Shown: positions 8,006 to 19,316 of the stretch, piece after piece
Layout of the letters: every line of letters begins with the position of its first letter
Position numbering within the stretch: the first letter of the stretch is position 1
From: Peteryoungia rhizophila
GTDB taxonomy: Bacteria > Pseudomonadota > Alphaproteobacteria > Rhizobiales > Rhizobiaceae
NCBI RefSeq assembly: GCF_004912145.1
Contig: NZ_STGT01000002.1
Span: 930,001 to 994,000, forward strand
Reading direction: 5' to 3'
DNA length: 64,000 nt
Made by a program: the position numbers and the translations under genes
The notes under the pieces: generated by a model
Databases searched by the model: none
The model's input: the letters and a program-made list of their open reading frames with translations, nothing else
What the model was told of the DNA's origin: nothing

Positions 8006-8233
8006 TCATCCCAAGCCGATCGGCAGGGCGACGAGTGGGCCGATCAGCATGACTGTCGCCATGGCGAGCGCGATCTTGTCGTTGGTCTCGAACAGAGGTC
8101 CGCGAAAGGCCGACGCCGGATAAAAGCGACGAATTTCCGCGCGACTCGCGTCATCCGCCAACGGCGCGGCTGTCGGGGCAGTTCGGATATCGTCGGCTGG
8201 CACTGGATCGTAAGTGTCAATGGTGGTCTGCAT
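8006..8233 (-). CDS. Small single-pass membrane protein
   Basis: This 75-residue protein is not recognised. The N-terminal 50 residues are polar and acidic, and the last 23 (KIALAMATVMLIGPLVALPIGLG) form one membrane helix with a C-terminal tail-anchor arrangement. The start at 8233 is supported by GGAG upstream; the longer frame to 8365 lacks a site. It is convergent with the zeta-like gene. Confidence 0.55.
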   Translation of the reverse strand: MQTTIDTYDPVPADDIRTAPTAAPLADDASRAEIRRFYPASAFRGPLFETNDKIALAMATVMLIGPLVALPIGLG

Positions 8234-8443
8234 CGGAATTCTCCATCTGGTCGTTGAGAAGAATGCCCAACCGCCGGTGCACCATAGAGTTCCCCCACCG
8301 CTCACAGGGCGGCCGTCGGTCACGCTGCAAGAGTCCAATTCCTCGTATGGGATGACGTCTCCCACATTCTCGCATTGTTTCCCGTGCCAGACGCGCTACA
8401 CTCTCCAGTGTCAGCATGAAAACGCTCGGGGAGGAGCAATTTG

Positions 8444-8815
8444 ATGAGACGTATGTGGCCTGAGGAATTCGGTTTCATTCTCGACGCGGCAGAGGAAGTG
8501 ACCCTCGACAGTCCGGCGCGCGACCGGGAGGACGGTTCGCACAGCGAGGCAATCCATCGACGGGCCCTGAAGGTTCGCATGACGCAGGCCGACTACGAGC
8601 GCATCTGGCCGCTGGCCGAAGCGCGCTATCGCCTACAGGGGCGGTTCCCCGGAAAGGCGATCACGCTGATCGTCAACAATCCTCACTACAGCCAGTGGCA
8701 TCCGGCTGACGGCGGTACGGTCGAGAGCGTCTCCGACAGCGGGCGGGCCTATTCGACCCGCTATGTTGTCGTGCATTTTCTGCTCGACGATGTTCGCGAA
8801 ACGGTCGAAGCCTGA
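8444..8815 (+). CDS. Hypothetical protein
   Basis: This 123-residue cytosolic protein has no recognised family. It has mixed helix and strand character, an aromatic-rich centre (DYERIWPLAEARYRLQGRFPGKAITLIVNNPHYSQWHP) and no Cys. The start follows CGGGGAGGAGCAATTTG, a strong ribosome site. A hairpin with a T-run 45 bases after the stop (8860-8893) fits transcription as a single gene. Confidence 0.65.
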   Translation: MRRMWPEEFGFILDAAEEVTLDSPARDREDGSHSEAIHRRALKVRMTQADYERIWPLAEARYRLQGRFPGKAITLIVNNPHYSQWHPADGGTVESVSDSGRAYSTRYVVVHFLLDDVRETVEA

Positions 8816-8859
8816 AGGCTGGCCGGCTGCAAGGCGTTCAGCGCTTCAACTTCTTATCA

Positions 8860-8893
8860 GACACCCTGCGGCACAGGCGGTGGGGTGTCTTTC
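8860..8893 (+). terminator. Intrinsic terminator after the 8444-8815 gene
   Basis: Arms GACACCC (8860-8866) and GGGTGTC (8883-8889) pair perfectly over seven bases, and TTT follows. The position fits the end of the preceding plus-strand gene. Confidence 0.65.
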
Positions 8894-9055
8894 ATGTTTG
8901 GAAGAGGCTTGAATGCTCGTAGCATGGCAGGGCTCGGTCTCCGGAAGTGTTGCCTTGGTCACGAATGACGCAACTGGCGCAGTAAGTCAGCGAGCCGTAA
9001 AGAGATTGGAACAATCCCACGCCGTCAGACTTTCCCAGAAATTGGGAGCGCCATC

Positions 9056-9298
9056 ATGATGACAAGCGAGATTTTGACGGAAGACGTGGCGGACTTTGCG
9101 TCCCGGCTCGAAGCGATGACCGAAGACGAAGTCTTCGCGGCCATGCGGTCGCTGGAAATATCGAGCGAGAACCAATCCGCCGACCGAGACGACGTTCTCT
9201 CGAGGATCGCGCTCGTGGAAGAGGAGATCGAACGCCGCTTTCCGGGGCAGTTGCTGGCACCCTACCGCAATTGGCAGAAAGACCAGCCTCTGACGTGA
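9056..9298 (+). CDS. Small acidic hypothetical protein
   Basis: This 80-residue protein is almost entirely charged and helical (LTEDVADFASRLEAMTEDEVFAAMRSLEI, then a second helix DDVLSRIALVEEEIERRFP). It is probably a helical hairpin. GGGAG lies a few bases before the ATG-ATG start. No family was recognised. Confidence 0.5.
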   Translation: MMTSEILTEDVADFASRLEAMTEDEVFAAMRSLEISSENQSADRDDVLSRIALVEEEIERRFPGQLLAPYRNWQKDQPLT

Positions 9299-9317
9299 CG
9301 AGCCCAGACCGCATTCG

Positions 9318-9329
9318 AGCCGTACGGCT
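9318..9329. promoter_or_regulatory. 12-bp perfect palindrome upstream of the aldehyde oxidoreductase operon
   Basis: AGCCGTACGGCT lies about 100 bases before the start of the iron-sulfur subunit gene. With no loop it is a poor terminator and a plausible operator. No cognate regulator gene is adjacent. Confidence 0.3.
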
Positions 9330-9431
9330 TTGACACATTTCATCCCATGACGGTGATATCCCGGAAACACCCCTCACTCCATGTGCATGAGCTCCTGACC
9401 TGGGAGCCAGCTTCAGACACCAGGACATTCA

Positions 9432-9950
9432 ATGAGTTACAGCACTAAACTCTCCCTGACGATCAACGGTCAGCCTCGCGATTTGGAGTTGGACAACAGG
9501 ACGACTCTGCTCGATGCCTTGCGCGAGCACCTGCATCTCACCGGCACGAAAAAGGGCTGTGATCACGGTCAGTGCGGTGCCTGTACCGTTCTGATCGATG
9601 GACGTCGGGTCAATGCATGCCTGACGCTTGCCGTCATGCATGAGGGTGACGACGTCACGACGATTGAGGGGCTGGGAGAGCCTGGCAACCTCCACCCGAT
9701 GCAATCAGCCTTCGTCAAGCATGACGGTTTCCAGTGTGGCTATTGCACGCCCGGCCAGATCTGTTCCTCCATCGCGGTGCTCGACGAGATCAGGGCGAAT
9801 ATCCCGAGCCATGTCACATCCGACCTGACCGCAGAAGCTACCGTGACGGATGAAGAGATCCGCGAGCGGATGAGCGGCAACATCTGTCGATGCGGCGCCT
9901 ATTCCAACATCATCGATGCCATCACCGAGGTTGCGGGAACACGAGCATGA
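9432..9950 (+). CDS. paoA: Aldehyde oxidoreductase, 2Fe-2S subunit (PaoA-like)
   Basis: This 172-residue electron-transfer subunit belongs to a xanthine-oxidase-family aldehyde oxidoreductase. The plant-type [2Fe-2S] cluster is bound by Cys43, 48, 51 and 63 ([13 protein letters not shown]), and the second, helical cluster domain by Cys102, 105, 152 and 154 ([16 protein letters not shown]). The first residues ([15 protein letters not shown]) go straight into the ferredoxin domain. Unlike E. coli PaoA, there is no twin-arginine signal, so the complex is predicted to be cytosolic. Its last bases overlap the next start (ATGA). Confidence 0.93.
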   Translation: MSYSTKLSLTINGQPRDLELDNRTTLLDALREHLHLTGTKKGCDHGQCGACTVLIDGRRVNACLTLAVMHEGDDVTTIEGLGEPGNLHPMQSAFVKHDGFQCGYCTPGQICSSIAVLDEIRANIPSHVTSDLTAEATVTDEEIRERMSGNICRCGAYSNIIDAITEVAGTRA

Positions 9951-10897
9951 GAGCCTTTACCTTTGAACGCGCCTCCTCCGTCGAGGCTGCGGCGCGCGTT
10001 GCCGCCTCCAATCCGGACGCCAAGTTCATCGCCGGTGGTACCAATCTTCTCGACCTGATGAAGCTCGAGATCGTGGCACCGACCCATCTGATCGACGTCA
10101 ACGGGCTGGGCCTGGACCAGATCGAACGGACGCCGGACGGTGGCTTAAGGATCGGCGCTCTGGTGCGCAACACCGATCTCGCGGCGCATGACCTCGTTCG
10201 GCGTGACTACCCGCTGCTGTCGCGAGCATTGCTGGCCGGTGCGTCTGGCCAGTTGCGCAACAAGGCGACGACCGCCGGGAACCTGCTGCAGCGGACACGC
10301 TGTCCTTACTTTTACGATACCAATCAGCCCTGCAACAAGCGCCAGCCCGGCAGCGGCTGTTCCGCCATCGGCGGGTTTAGCCGCCAGCATGCTGTGATCG
10401 GCGTTAGCGACGCCTGCATCGCTACGCATCCGAGCGACATGGCAATTGCCATGCGTGCGCTGGACGCGGTCGTCGAGACGGTGAAGCCGGACGGCAGTCA
10501 TCGTGTCATTGCGATTGAGGACTTTCATCTCCTGCCCGGAGATACGCCGCACATCGAAACGGTGCTGGAGCAGGGGGAGATCATCACGGCCGTCGTGCTT
10601 CCGCCGCCGGTGGGTGGACGGCAGATCTATCGCAAGGTGCGCGATCGGGCGTCCTATGCCTTTGCCCTGGTGTCCGTCGGCGCCGTCCTGCAAGAGGACG
10701 GCTCAGGGAGGGTCGCTGTCGGCGGCATCGCCCACAAGCCTTGGCGGGTCGAGGCGGCCGAGGCGGAGCTCACGAAGGGCGCGCGGGCTACGTCGTCCAT
10801 ACTGCTGGCCGGCGCACGTCCCACGGAGCAGAACAAGTTCAAGGTCGATCTGGTGGAGCGCATCCTGAGCGCCGTGATCGCGGAAGCAAGAGGTTGA
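9947..10897 (+). CDS. paoB: Aldehyde oxidoreductase, FAD subunit (PaoB-like)
   Basis: This 316-residue FAD-binding subunit carries the family FAD loop [13 protein letters not shown] (about 27-39) and [11 protein letters not shown]. Cys119, 129, 138 and 157 lie in an insertion and match the extra [4Fe-4S] cluster site that distinguishes PaoB from other xanthine-oxidase-type FAD subunits. The start at 9947 overlaps the paoA stop by four bases, so the longer frame upstream was dropped. It relays electrons between the iron-sulfur subunit and the acceptor. Confidence 0.93.
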   Translation: MRAFTFERASSVEAAARVAASNPDAKFIAGGTNLLDLMKLEIVAPTHLIDVNGLGLDQIERTPDGGLRIGALVRNTDLAAHDLVRRDYPLLSRALLAGASGQLRNKATTAGNLLQRTRCPYFYDTNQPCNKRQPGSGCSAIGGFSRQHAVIGVSDACIATHPSDMAIAMRALDAVVETVKPDGSHRVIAIEDFHLLPGDTPHIETVLEQGEIITAVVLPPPVGGRQIYRKVRDRASYAFALVSVGAVLQEDGSGRVAVGGIAHKPWRVEAAEAELTKGARATSSILLAGARPTEQNKFKVDLVERILSAVIAEARG

Positions 10898-10901
10898 GGC
10901 C

Positions 10902-13100
10902 ATGAAGTTCGACACGCCAGCAACCACCAATCCCATCGACAACCTGAAGGTCGTGGGCCGACCGACCCACCGCATCGACGGCTCATTGAAGACGACCGGT
11001 CGGGCGACCTATGCCTATGAATGGCACGATCCGGACCTGCGCTATGCCTATGGCTATCCCGTCGGGGCAGCGATCGCGAAGGGACGTATCCTCTCGATCG
11101 ACGCCACTGATGCCAAAAGCGCACGCGGCGTGCTTGCGGTGGTCACGACACTCGATGTCGGTGATCGCAAGAGGGGCGAATACAATACCGCAAACCTGTT
11201 CGGCGGTAGCCAGGTGCAGCATTACCACCAGGCGATCGCCCTTGTAATCGCGGAGACCTTCGAACAGGCGCGAGCGGCGGCCTCCCTGATCAAGGTTGAG
11301 TATGCCGAGGAAGCTGGCTCATTCGACCTTGCAGGCGCCATGGAGACGGCGGTCAAGCCTGATGACGATCAGGCGCCCGATACGGCCTTCGGTGACTTCG
11401 ACAAGGGCTATGCCGACGCGCCCGTGACACTCGATGCGAAGTACAGCACGCCGGATCAGTCGCATGCGGCGATGGAACCGCATGCCTCCATCGCGGCCTG
11501 GGACGGTGACGAGGTGCAGGTCTGGACCTCGAGCCAGATGATCGACTGGTGGCGGGGAGACCTCGCCACGTTCCTCGATATCGACAAGGACAAGATCCGC
11601 CTCATGTCGCCGTATATCGGCGGCGGTTTCGGTGGCAAGCTGTTCCTGCGGGTGGATGCCGTGCTCGCAGCGCTGGGGGCAAAGGCCGTCGGGCGCGCCG
11701 TCAAGGTCGCGCTGCCGCGGCCCTTCATCATGAATAACACCACCCATCGACCGGCCACGATCCAGCGGGTGCGCATCGGTGCCACGGCAGACGGTCGGAT
11801 CCAGGCCATCGCGCACGAGAGCTGGTCCGGCGACTTGGCAGGCGGGAAGGTCGAGCCGGCCGTCAACCAGACGCGGCTACTCTATGCCGGAGCCAACCGC
11901 ATGACCGCGATGCGGCTTGCGACGCTCGATCTGGCGGAAGGAAATGCCATGCGCGCGCCCGGCGAGGCGCCCGGCCTCATGGCGCTCGAAGTCGCTATGG
12001 ACGAGATGGCGGAAAAGCTCGGGCTGGATCCCATCCAGCTTCGGGTCATCAACGACACGCAGGTCGATCCGGAGAAGCCGGAGCGGCCATTCTCCAAACG
12101 GGACCTCATCGGTTGTCTGCGCCTCGGGGCCGAGCGTTTCGGCTGGAGCGATCGGGGCCAGCCGGGGTCACGCCGTGAGGGAAACTGGATGATCGGGACG
12201 GGCGTTGCCGCGGCCTATCGTGACAATCTTCTCATTCCATCGGGTGCCCGCGTGCGACTAGGCCAGGATGGCGTAATCACCGTCGAGACCGACATGACCG
12301 ACATCGGCACCGGCAGCTATACGATCATCGCGCAGACGGCTGCGGAGATGATGGGAGTGACGGTCGATGAGGTCGAAGTACGGCTCGGGGATTCCCGTTT
12401 TCCGATTTCGGCCGGTTCCGGCGGACAGTTCGGTGCCAATTCCTCGACCTCCGGTGTCTATGCGGCTTGTGTGAAACTGCGCGAAGCCGTCGCCCAGAAG
12501 CTCGGTTTCAACTCCGACGAGGTCGTCTTCGAAAACAGCAAGGTTCGCGCGGGCAATCGCTCCGTCACGCTCTCGGAGGCCGCCGGGCCGGAGGGTCTGG
12601 TCGGCGAGGACACGATGGAATGGGGTGATCTTGCGAAGACCCACCAGCAATCGACCTTCGGCGCGCATTTCGTCGAGGTCGGCGTGGATGTGTTCACCGG
12701 CGAATGCCGGGTTCGGCGCATGCTTGCCGTCTGTGCGGCCGGCCGCATCCTCAATCCGATCACGGCACGAAGCCAGGTGATCGGGGCGATGACCATGGGC
12801 GTTGGCGGCGCGCTTTCGGAAGAACTGGCCGTGGACACGCGCCGCGGCTTCTTCGTCAATCACGATCTCGCCGGCTATGAAGTCGCCGTGCATGCGGACA
12901 TCCCGCATCAGGAGGTGATCTTCCTTGACGAGACCGATCCGATGTCGTCGCCGATGAAGGCCAAGGGTGTCGGCGAGCTCGGTCTTTGCGGGGTTTCTGC
13001 GGCGATTGCCAATGCGGTCTACAATGCCACTGCCGTGCGGGTGCGCGACTATCCGGTGACGCTCGACAAGCTGATCGGTGGTCTTCCCGAGGTGGCATGA
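10902..13100 (+). CDS. paoC: Aldehyde oxidoreductase, molybdenum subunit (PaoC-like)
   Basis: This 732-residue catalytic subunit binds molybdopterin cytosine dinucleotide and hydroxylates aldehydes to carboxylic acids. Visible hallmarks are YIGGGFGGKLFLRVD near residue 240, AMRAPGEAPG in the middle, GSGGQFGANSS, and the catalytic Glu692 in KGVGELGLCG, at the same residue number as in E. coli PaoC. It lies four bases after paoB. No PaoD-type Mo-cofactor maturation gene follows here, so insertion of the cofactor would need a chaperone encoded elsewhere. Confidence 0.93.
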   Translation: MKFDTPATTNPIDNLKVVGRPTHRIDGSLKTTGRATYAYEWHDPDLRYAYGYPVGAAIAKGRILSIDATDAKSARGVLAVVTTLDVGDRKRGEYNTANLFGGSQVQHYHQAIALVIAETFEQARAAASLIKVEYAEEAGSFDLAGAMETAVKPDDDQAPDTAFGDFDKGYADAPVTLDAKYSTPDQSHAAMEPHASIAAWDGDEVQVWTSSQMIDWWRGDLATFLDIDKDKIRLMSPYIGGGFGGKLFLRVDAVLAALGAKAVGRAVKVALPRPFIMNNTTHRPATIQRVRIGATADGRIQAIAHESWSGDLAGGKVEPAVNQTRLLYAGANRMTAMRLATLDLAEGNAMRAPGEAPGLMALEVAMDEMAEKLGLDPIQLRVINDTQVDPEKPERPFSKRDLIGCLRLGAERFGWSDRGQPGSRREGNWMIGTGVAAAYRDNLLIPSGARVRLGQDGVITVETDMTDIGTGSYTIIAQTAAEMMGVTVDEVEVRLGDSRFPISAGSGGQFGANSSTSGVYAACVKLREAVAQKLGFNSDEVVFENSKVRAGNRSVTLSEAAGPEGLVGEDTMEWGDLAKTHQQSTFGAHFVEVGVDVFTGECRVRRMLAVCAAGRILNPITARSQVIGAMTMGVGGALSEELAVDTRRGFFVNHDLAGYEVAVHADIPHQEVIFLDETDPMSSPMKAKGVGELGLCGVSAAIANAVYNATAVRVRDYPVTLDKLIGGLPEVA

Positions 13101-13181
13101 TGCTTGGGGCCGCAGGGTGGTGTGCGCTGCGGTCCAGCCCACCCAACCCATCCCAGGTGAGCCCGGCCGGCAGCCTGATAG

Positions 13182-14878
<1,697 letters not shown>

Positions 14879-14882
<4 letters not shown>

Positions 14883-15823
14883 GACAGAACGATCCTCGGG
14901 AAGTAGAAGGAGACGACCCAGTTGGGCATGTCGACGATTTCGCTGATCCTGAGGTCTCCGCAGACCGAGCAGAGCATGTAGGCGTCGACCGGGTTCATGC
15001 CGTGTTCGGCCGTGAGCAGATCGATCATCCGCATGACGGCTTCCTGCGCACCGGTCATCAGGTCGGGACCGATGCCGGTCGTAACCTCGTAGCCGGCGCC
15101 GTCGAGATGGCGGGTTACCGGTTCGGTCGTCGTGAATCGCGGCGACTTCAGGTTGGCGCCCTTGACCAGATCAAGGGTCAGCTCGACGTTCATCTGGCTT
15201 TCGATTGCGGTACCGCAGACTTCGCCATCACCCTGGGCGGCATGCGTGTCGCCGACCGAGAAAAGTGCGCCCTCGACTTCGATCGGAAGATAGAGCGTCA
15301 CGCCCGAGGTCAGGTCGCGGATGTCCATGTTGCCGCCGACGCGGCGGGGAGGGACGACAGAATGAAGGCCTGCCTCTGCGGGTGCCACGCCGATCGTGCC
15401 GGTGAAGGGTTTGAGCGGCACTTTACCACCGGGGCCATAGGCGGCCGGGGCCATCGAGGCGGTGTCATAGGACCAGACATGCAGCGCCGGATCCTTGAAC
15501 TGGTCAGCGAGAAGACCGAAGCCCGGGATGTTCGCGGTCCAGCCATGGCCTGACGGGTGGAATTTCCGGATCGTGACCTTCAGGGCATCACCGGGTTCGG
15601 CGCCTTCCACATATACGGGTCCCGATACCGGATTGATCTTGCCGAAATCGAGGTTGGCAAGCGTGTCGAGTGTCGCGTCGGCTCCGAGCTGTCCGCCGGA
15701 GGAATCCAGGCATTCGAACAAGATCGTTTCGCCCGGCTTGGCGACGAGGGCAGGGGAGAAGTCCTTGTTCCAGCCGAAATTATGCTGGGCCCGATGGATG
15801 GTGTGGTTGCAGGCGACGCACAT
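14879..15823 (-). CDS. fmdA: Acetamidase/formamidase (FmdA family)
   Basis: This 314-residue enzyme hydrolyses short-chain amides such as formamide or acetamide to the acid and ammonia. Family motifs are GWNKDFSPALVAKPGETILFE in the N-terminal part, GGNMDIRDL, and the strongly conserved GALFSVGDTHAAQGDGEVCG region. There is no signal peptide, so it acts in the cytosol on imported amide. It lies between the substrate-binding protein gene and the ATPase gene. GAGG precedes the ATG. The amide-sensor genes at the head of the operon agree with this activity. Confidence 0.93.
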
Positions 15824-15900
15824 GATGATGCCTCAAGTTTTCTCGTATGTTTCCGCAGGCGCTCCCCCCTCGTGAGGAGGGAGGAGCAAGGGCAGTTGCG

Positions 15901-17520
15901 TTACTGCTTCACGAAGATCGCGTCGTAATTGATGACGCGGGTCGGATCGATGTAGATGTTGTCGGGACCGCCCATGCGCATCGACTTGGCGACGACACGA
16001 CGTTCGTTGATCACGGGCACCCACGGCGCATCCGCCATGATGTCGGTGAAGATCTTGCCCCAGGCCGCCTGGCGCTCGGCAACCTTGGCCGGATCGGACA
16101 TCGAGTCGGCCTCGATCGCCCGCTTGTCGAGCGCTTCGTTGCAATACCAGGACCAGTTCCAGCCACCCTGAACCGCGCCGCCGCAGCCGAGGATCGGGCC
16201 GTAGAAGTTGGACGGATCCGGGAAGTCGGCGATCCAGGCCATGCCGCCAGACCAGATCATCGGGGCTTCGCCTTCGGTGCCGCCGGCCGCAATCACATTG
16301 CCCTGCGCCAGTGCACGGACTTCGGCCTTGACGCCGATGGCGGCCAGATCCTGCTGGATCGCCTGGGCGATGCGCGGCTGCGGATCGGTGTTGGTGGAGT
16401 AAAGCACCGTTTCGAAGCCATCGGGCAAGCCGGCTTCGGCGAGCAGGGCCTTGGCCTTTTCAACGTCGAAGGCATAGCCGGGATATGCCTTGTCGTAACC
16501 CGGCATCAGCGGCGGCAGGGGCTGGTTTGCCGGTGTCGCTCGACCGTTCAGAATGCGGGTGATGCGCTCCTTGTTGACGGCCATGTTGATCGCCTGGCGG
16601 ACCTTGACGTCATCCAGCGGCTTGATCTTGGTGTTGAGCGTCAGATAGCCGGTATGCAGCTGTTCGCCATCGACGATCATCTGCGCGCCTTCAGGCGAGT
16701 TCTTGATCTCCAGGAACTTGGCCGGCGGAATGCCGTCGCCGGCGATGTCGACTTCGCCCTGCTGCAGACGCAGGAGCGCCACGAGCGGCTCCTGGCCGAC
16801 TTCGACGGTGACCTTGTCGATGTAGGGCAGATCCTTGTTGAAGTAGTCGGGATTGCGGTCGAAGACGAGCCGTTGGCCGATCGTCCAGTCCTTCAGGATG
16901 AAGGTGCCGGATCCGACCGGCTTCTTGCCGAAGTCACCGGCTGCTGCTTCCACGGCTTCCTTCGGCACGACCGAGGCGAAGTTGATCGCCAGCACGTGCA
17001 GGAAGGTGGCGTCGGGGCGCGACAGCTTGAAGACGACGGTCATGTCGTCAGGTGTCTCGATGCCCGACAGGGTTTCCGACGTGCCGCCCGACACGGCATC
17101 GAAGCCGTTGATCGCGCCGAAGAAGCCGGCGCCGGGGCCTTGCGTCTTCGGATTGACGGCGCGTTCGATCGAATACTTGACGTCGGAGGCGACGACTGCG
17201 CGACCGTTGGAGAATTTGACGCCGGGCCGCAGCTTGAAGGTGTAGGTCAGGCCATCGGCCGAGACGTCGAAGCTTTCGGCGAGCGAGGGTACGAGATTGG
17301 CGGTGCCGGGCTCGTAGTCCATCAGGCGGGAATAGAGGCTCTTGATCATCGACCAGTTGACCCAGTCGTAGCCGATGGCCGGATCGAGAGTGGTGATGTC
17401 GTCCTTGTAGGTGACGACGATATCGCCGCCCTTGGTGGGCGTGTCCTGGGCGCTGGCCGCAAGCGGCATCAGCGCCATCAGGGCGGCGGCGGTTGAGTTG
17501 AGAAGCATACTTCTGAACAT
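15901..17520 (-). CDS. Peptide/nickel-family ABC substrate-binding protein of the amide operon
   Basis: This 539-residue periplasmic protein is of the SBP_bac_5 (DppA/OppA) class. It has a signal peptide ending near LMPLAASAQD. Class motifs are ITTLDPAIGYDWVNW, LVPSLAESFDVSADGLTYTFKLRPGVKFSNGR and DVKVRQAINMAVNKERI. AGGGGAAC precedes the ATG. The class normally binds peptides, but operon context (AmiC, AmiR, FmdA) suggests an amide-bearing ligand. The ligand is inferred, not read from sequence. Confidence 0.9.
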   Translation of the reverse strand: MFRSMLLNSTAAALMALMPLAASAQDTPTKGGDIVVTYKDDITTLDPAIGYDWVNWSMIKSLYSRLMDYEPGTANLVPSLAESFDVSADGLTYTFKLRPGVKFSNGRAVVASDVKYSIERAVNPKTQGPGAGFFGAINGFDAVSGGTSETLSGIETPDDMTVVFKLSRPDATFLHVLAINFASVVPKEAVEAAAGDFGKKPVGSGTFILKDWTIGQRLVFDRNPDYFNKDLPYIDKVTVEVGQEPLVALLRLQQGEVDIAGDGIPPAKFLEIKNSPEGAQMIVDGEQLHTGYLTLNTKIKPLDDVKVRQAINMAVNKERITRILNGRATPANQPLPPLMPGYDKAYPGYAFDVEKAKALLAEAGLPDGFETVLYSTNTDPQPRIAQAIQQDLAAIGVKAEVRALAQGNVIAAGGTEGEAPMIWSGGMAWIADFPDPSNFYGPILGCGGAVQGGWNWSWYCNEALDKRAIEADSMSDPAKVAERQAAWGKIFTDIMADAPWVPVINERRVVAKSMRMGGPDNIYIDPTRVINYDAIFVKQ

Positions 17521-17547
17521 TGAACGTTCCCCTTTTGTCGTTAGGCT

Positions 17548-18468
17548 TCAGTGTGAACGGATACGCGGGTCGATGACCGGCGCAATCAGGTCGGCAATCA
17601 GATTGCCGGTGATGATGGCAAGTGCAGAGGTGAGCGTGACGCCCATGATGATGGGTATGTCGACCTGCTGGATGGCCTGCCAGGCGAGCTGGCCGATGCC
17701 GGGCCAGCCATAGACGGCCTCGACCACGACCACGCCGCCCATGAACTGGCCGATATCGATGCCGATCATGGCGATGATCGGCAGGATGGCATTGGGCAGG
17801 ACATGGCGCAGGATGACGCGGGCTCCGGACAGTCCCTTGGCGCGCGCGGTGCGGATATAGTCCTGGTTCAGCACGTCGATCATGGCCGAGCGGACCATGC
17901 GGGCGTACCAGCCGGCTCCGAGCATGCCGAGAGTCGCAGCCGGCAGCACGACATGGGCTGCCGTGCCATAACCAGACATCGGGAACCAGCCGAGCGTTGC
18001 GGCGAAGACGTAGAGCAGGAGCAGAGCGACCACGAATTGCGGGGCGGAGACCCCGACAAAGGCGGACATCATGACCGTGCGATCGAGAAGGCCGCCGCGA
18101 TTGAGGGCTGCGATCGAGCCGAGCACCACGCCGAGCAGCACTTCGAGAAAGATACCGGCGGCCATCAGGGTCAGCGTCGCCGGCAAGCGGGCGGCGATCA
18201 GCGTGATGACCTCGGTCTTTTGTGCGTAGGAGCGGCCGAGGTCGCCCTGGACCAGCCCGCCGACATATTGCGCGAACTGCACCGGCAGGGGCTGGTCGAG
18301 GCCGAGCTCCTTCCGGATATTTTCGACGGTCTGAGGGGTAGCGCTTCGTCCGGCGAGCATGCGTGCCGGATCCGCCGGCAGGGCGTAGAGCAGGACGAAG
18401 GTGATCGCCGCCACGCCGAACAGGATAAAGATGGACTGAACCAGTCGTTTTCCGAGCAGTTCCAGCAT
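17548..18468 (-). CDS. DppB-type ABC permease of the amide operon
   Basis: This 306-residue inner-membrane permease begins LELLGKRLVQSIFILFGVAAITFVLLYALP, typical of the DppB/OppB subunit. The coupling-helix EAA motif is visible in DYIRTARAKGLSGARVILRHVLPNAILP. About six membrane helices are expected. The start at 18468 overlaps the stop of the partner permease by one base (TGATG). A longer frame reaching 19416 is only an out-of-frame shadow of the partner gene. Confidence 0.92.
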   Translation of the reverse strand: MLELLGKRLVQSIFILFGVAAITFVLLYALPADPARMLAGRSATPQTVENIRKELGLDQPLPVQFAQYVGGLVQGDLGRSYAQKTEVITLIAARLPATLTLMAAGIFLEVLLGVVLGSIAALNRGGLLDRTVMMSAFVGVSAPQFVVALLLLYVFAATLGWFPMSGYGTAAHVVLPAATLGMLGAGWYARMVRSAMIDVLNQDYIRTARAKGLSGARVILRHVLPNAILPIIAMIGIDIGQFMGGVVVVEAVYGWPGIGQLAWQAIQQVDIPIIMGVTLTSALAIITGNLIADLIAPVIDPRIRSH

Positions 18469-19316
18469 CAGCCTCGCCCCCGCTGAGTCGGGTCGAGGAT
18501 GTCGCGCAGGGCGTCCCCCACCAGGTTGAAGGCAAGCGCGGTCAGCAAGATCACGGCACCCGGGAAGAAGACCAGCCAGGGGGCTGCCTGGAAATAGCTC
18601 TGGCTCTCGAAGATGATGTTGCCCCAGGACGGGTTCGGCGGTTGGACGCCGATGCCGAGGAAGGAGAGCGTAGCTTCGAGGAGCACTGTGGTGGCGATCC
18701 CGAGCGTGCCCCAGACGATGGCGGTAGGGACGAGGTGGGGCAGAATGTGCAGGAAGAGGATGCGGGCGTGACCGGCGCCGAGCGAGCGCTCTGCGAGAAT
18801 GAAGTCGCGCTCCACCAGTCCGCGCGTCTCGGTATAGACGATGCGGGCAACCTGCACCCAGTTGACCAGTGCAATCACCATGGCGACGATCCAGAGGCTG
18901 GGTTTCAGAAGCGCCGCAAGCACGATGGCGAGCAGCAGCGCCGGGAAAGCCATCATCAAGTCGGTGAACCGCATCATCAGGTTGCCGGCCCAGCCGCGCA
19001 TGTAGCCGGCAGTGATCCCGACAAACAGTCCGATGGTGACCGCCACGCCATTGGCAACCAGGCCGATGATGAGGGAGGTGCGTGCGCCGAAAAGCATGCG
19101 GGAGAGGAGATCGCGCCCGAGCGTGTCCGTGCCGAGCGGGAAGGGGCCGCCGGGCGGCATGGGCGCGCCCTCCAGAGTGAGGCCATCGAACATCTGCTCG
19201 TCGGGATCGAAGGGCGCAAACAGCGGTGCGCCAAGGGCGGCGATCAGAACGAGGCCGATCACGATGAGGCCGAAGAGTGCCGCAGGCTGGCGCCCGATTT
19301 CCTTGAAGATCCGCAT
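18468..19316 (-). CDS. DppC-type ABC permease of the amide operon
   Basis: This 282-residue partner permease of the DppC class starts RIFKEIGRQPAALFGLIVIG. It has the usual long periplasmic loop with FPLGTDTLGRDLLSRMLFGARTSL and a late EAA region (ERSLGAGHARILFLHILPHLVPT). ATG 19316 overlaps the stop of the upstream regulator gene, so the 84 extra bases of the open frame are not needed. Translational coupling runs through the whole operon. Confidence 0.9.
   Translation of the reverse strand: MRIFKEIGRQPAALFGLIVIGLVLIAALGAPLFAPFDPDEQMFDGLTLEGAPMPPGGPFPLGTDTLGRDLLSRMLFGARTSLIIGLVANGVAVTIGLFVGITAGYMRGWAGNLMMRFTDLMMAFPALLLAIVLAALLKPSLWIVAMVIALVNWVQVARIVYTETRGLVERDFILAERSLGAGHARILFLHILPHLVPTAIVWGTLGIATTVLLEATLSFLGIGVQPPNPSWGNIIFESQSYFQAAPWLVFFPGAVILLTALAFNLVGDALRDILDPTQRGRG

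Noticed and set aside
15847-17496. 549-codon plus-strand open frame
   Set aside because: It lies fully antisense to the clear substrate-binding protein gene and has a composition typical of reverse-strand reading of a high-GC gene, with no family motif.
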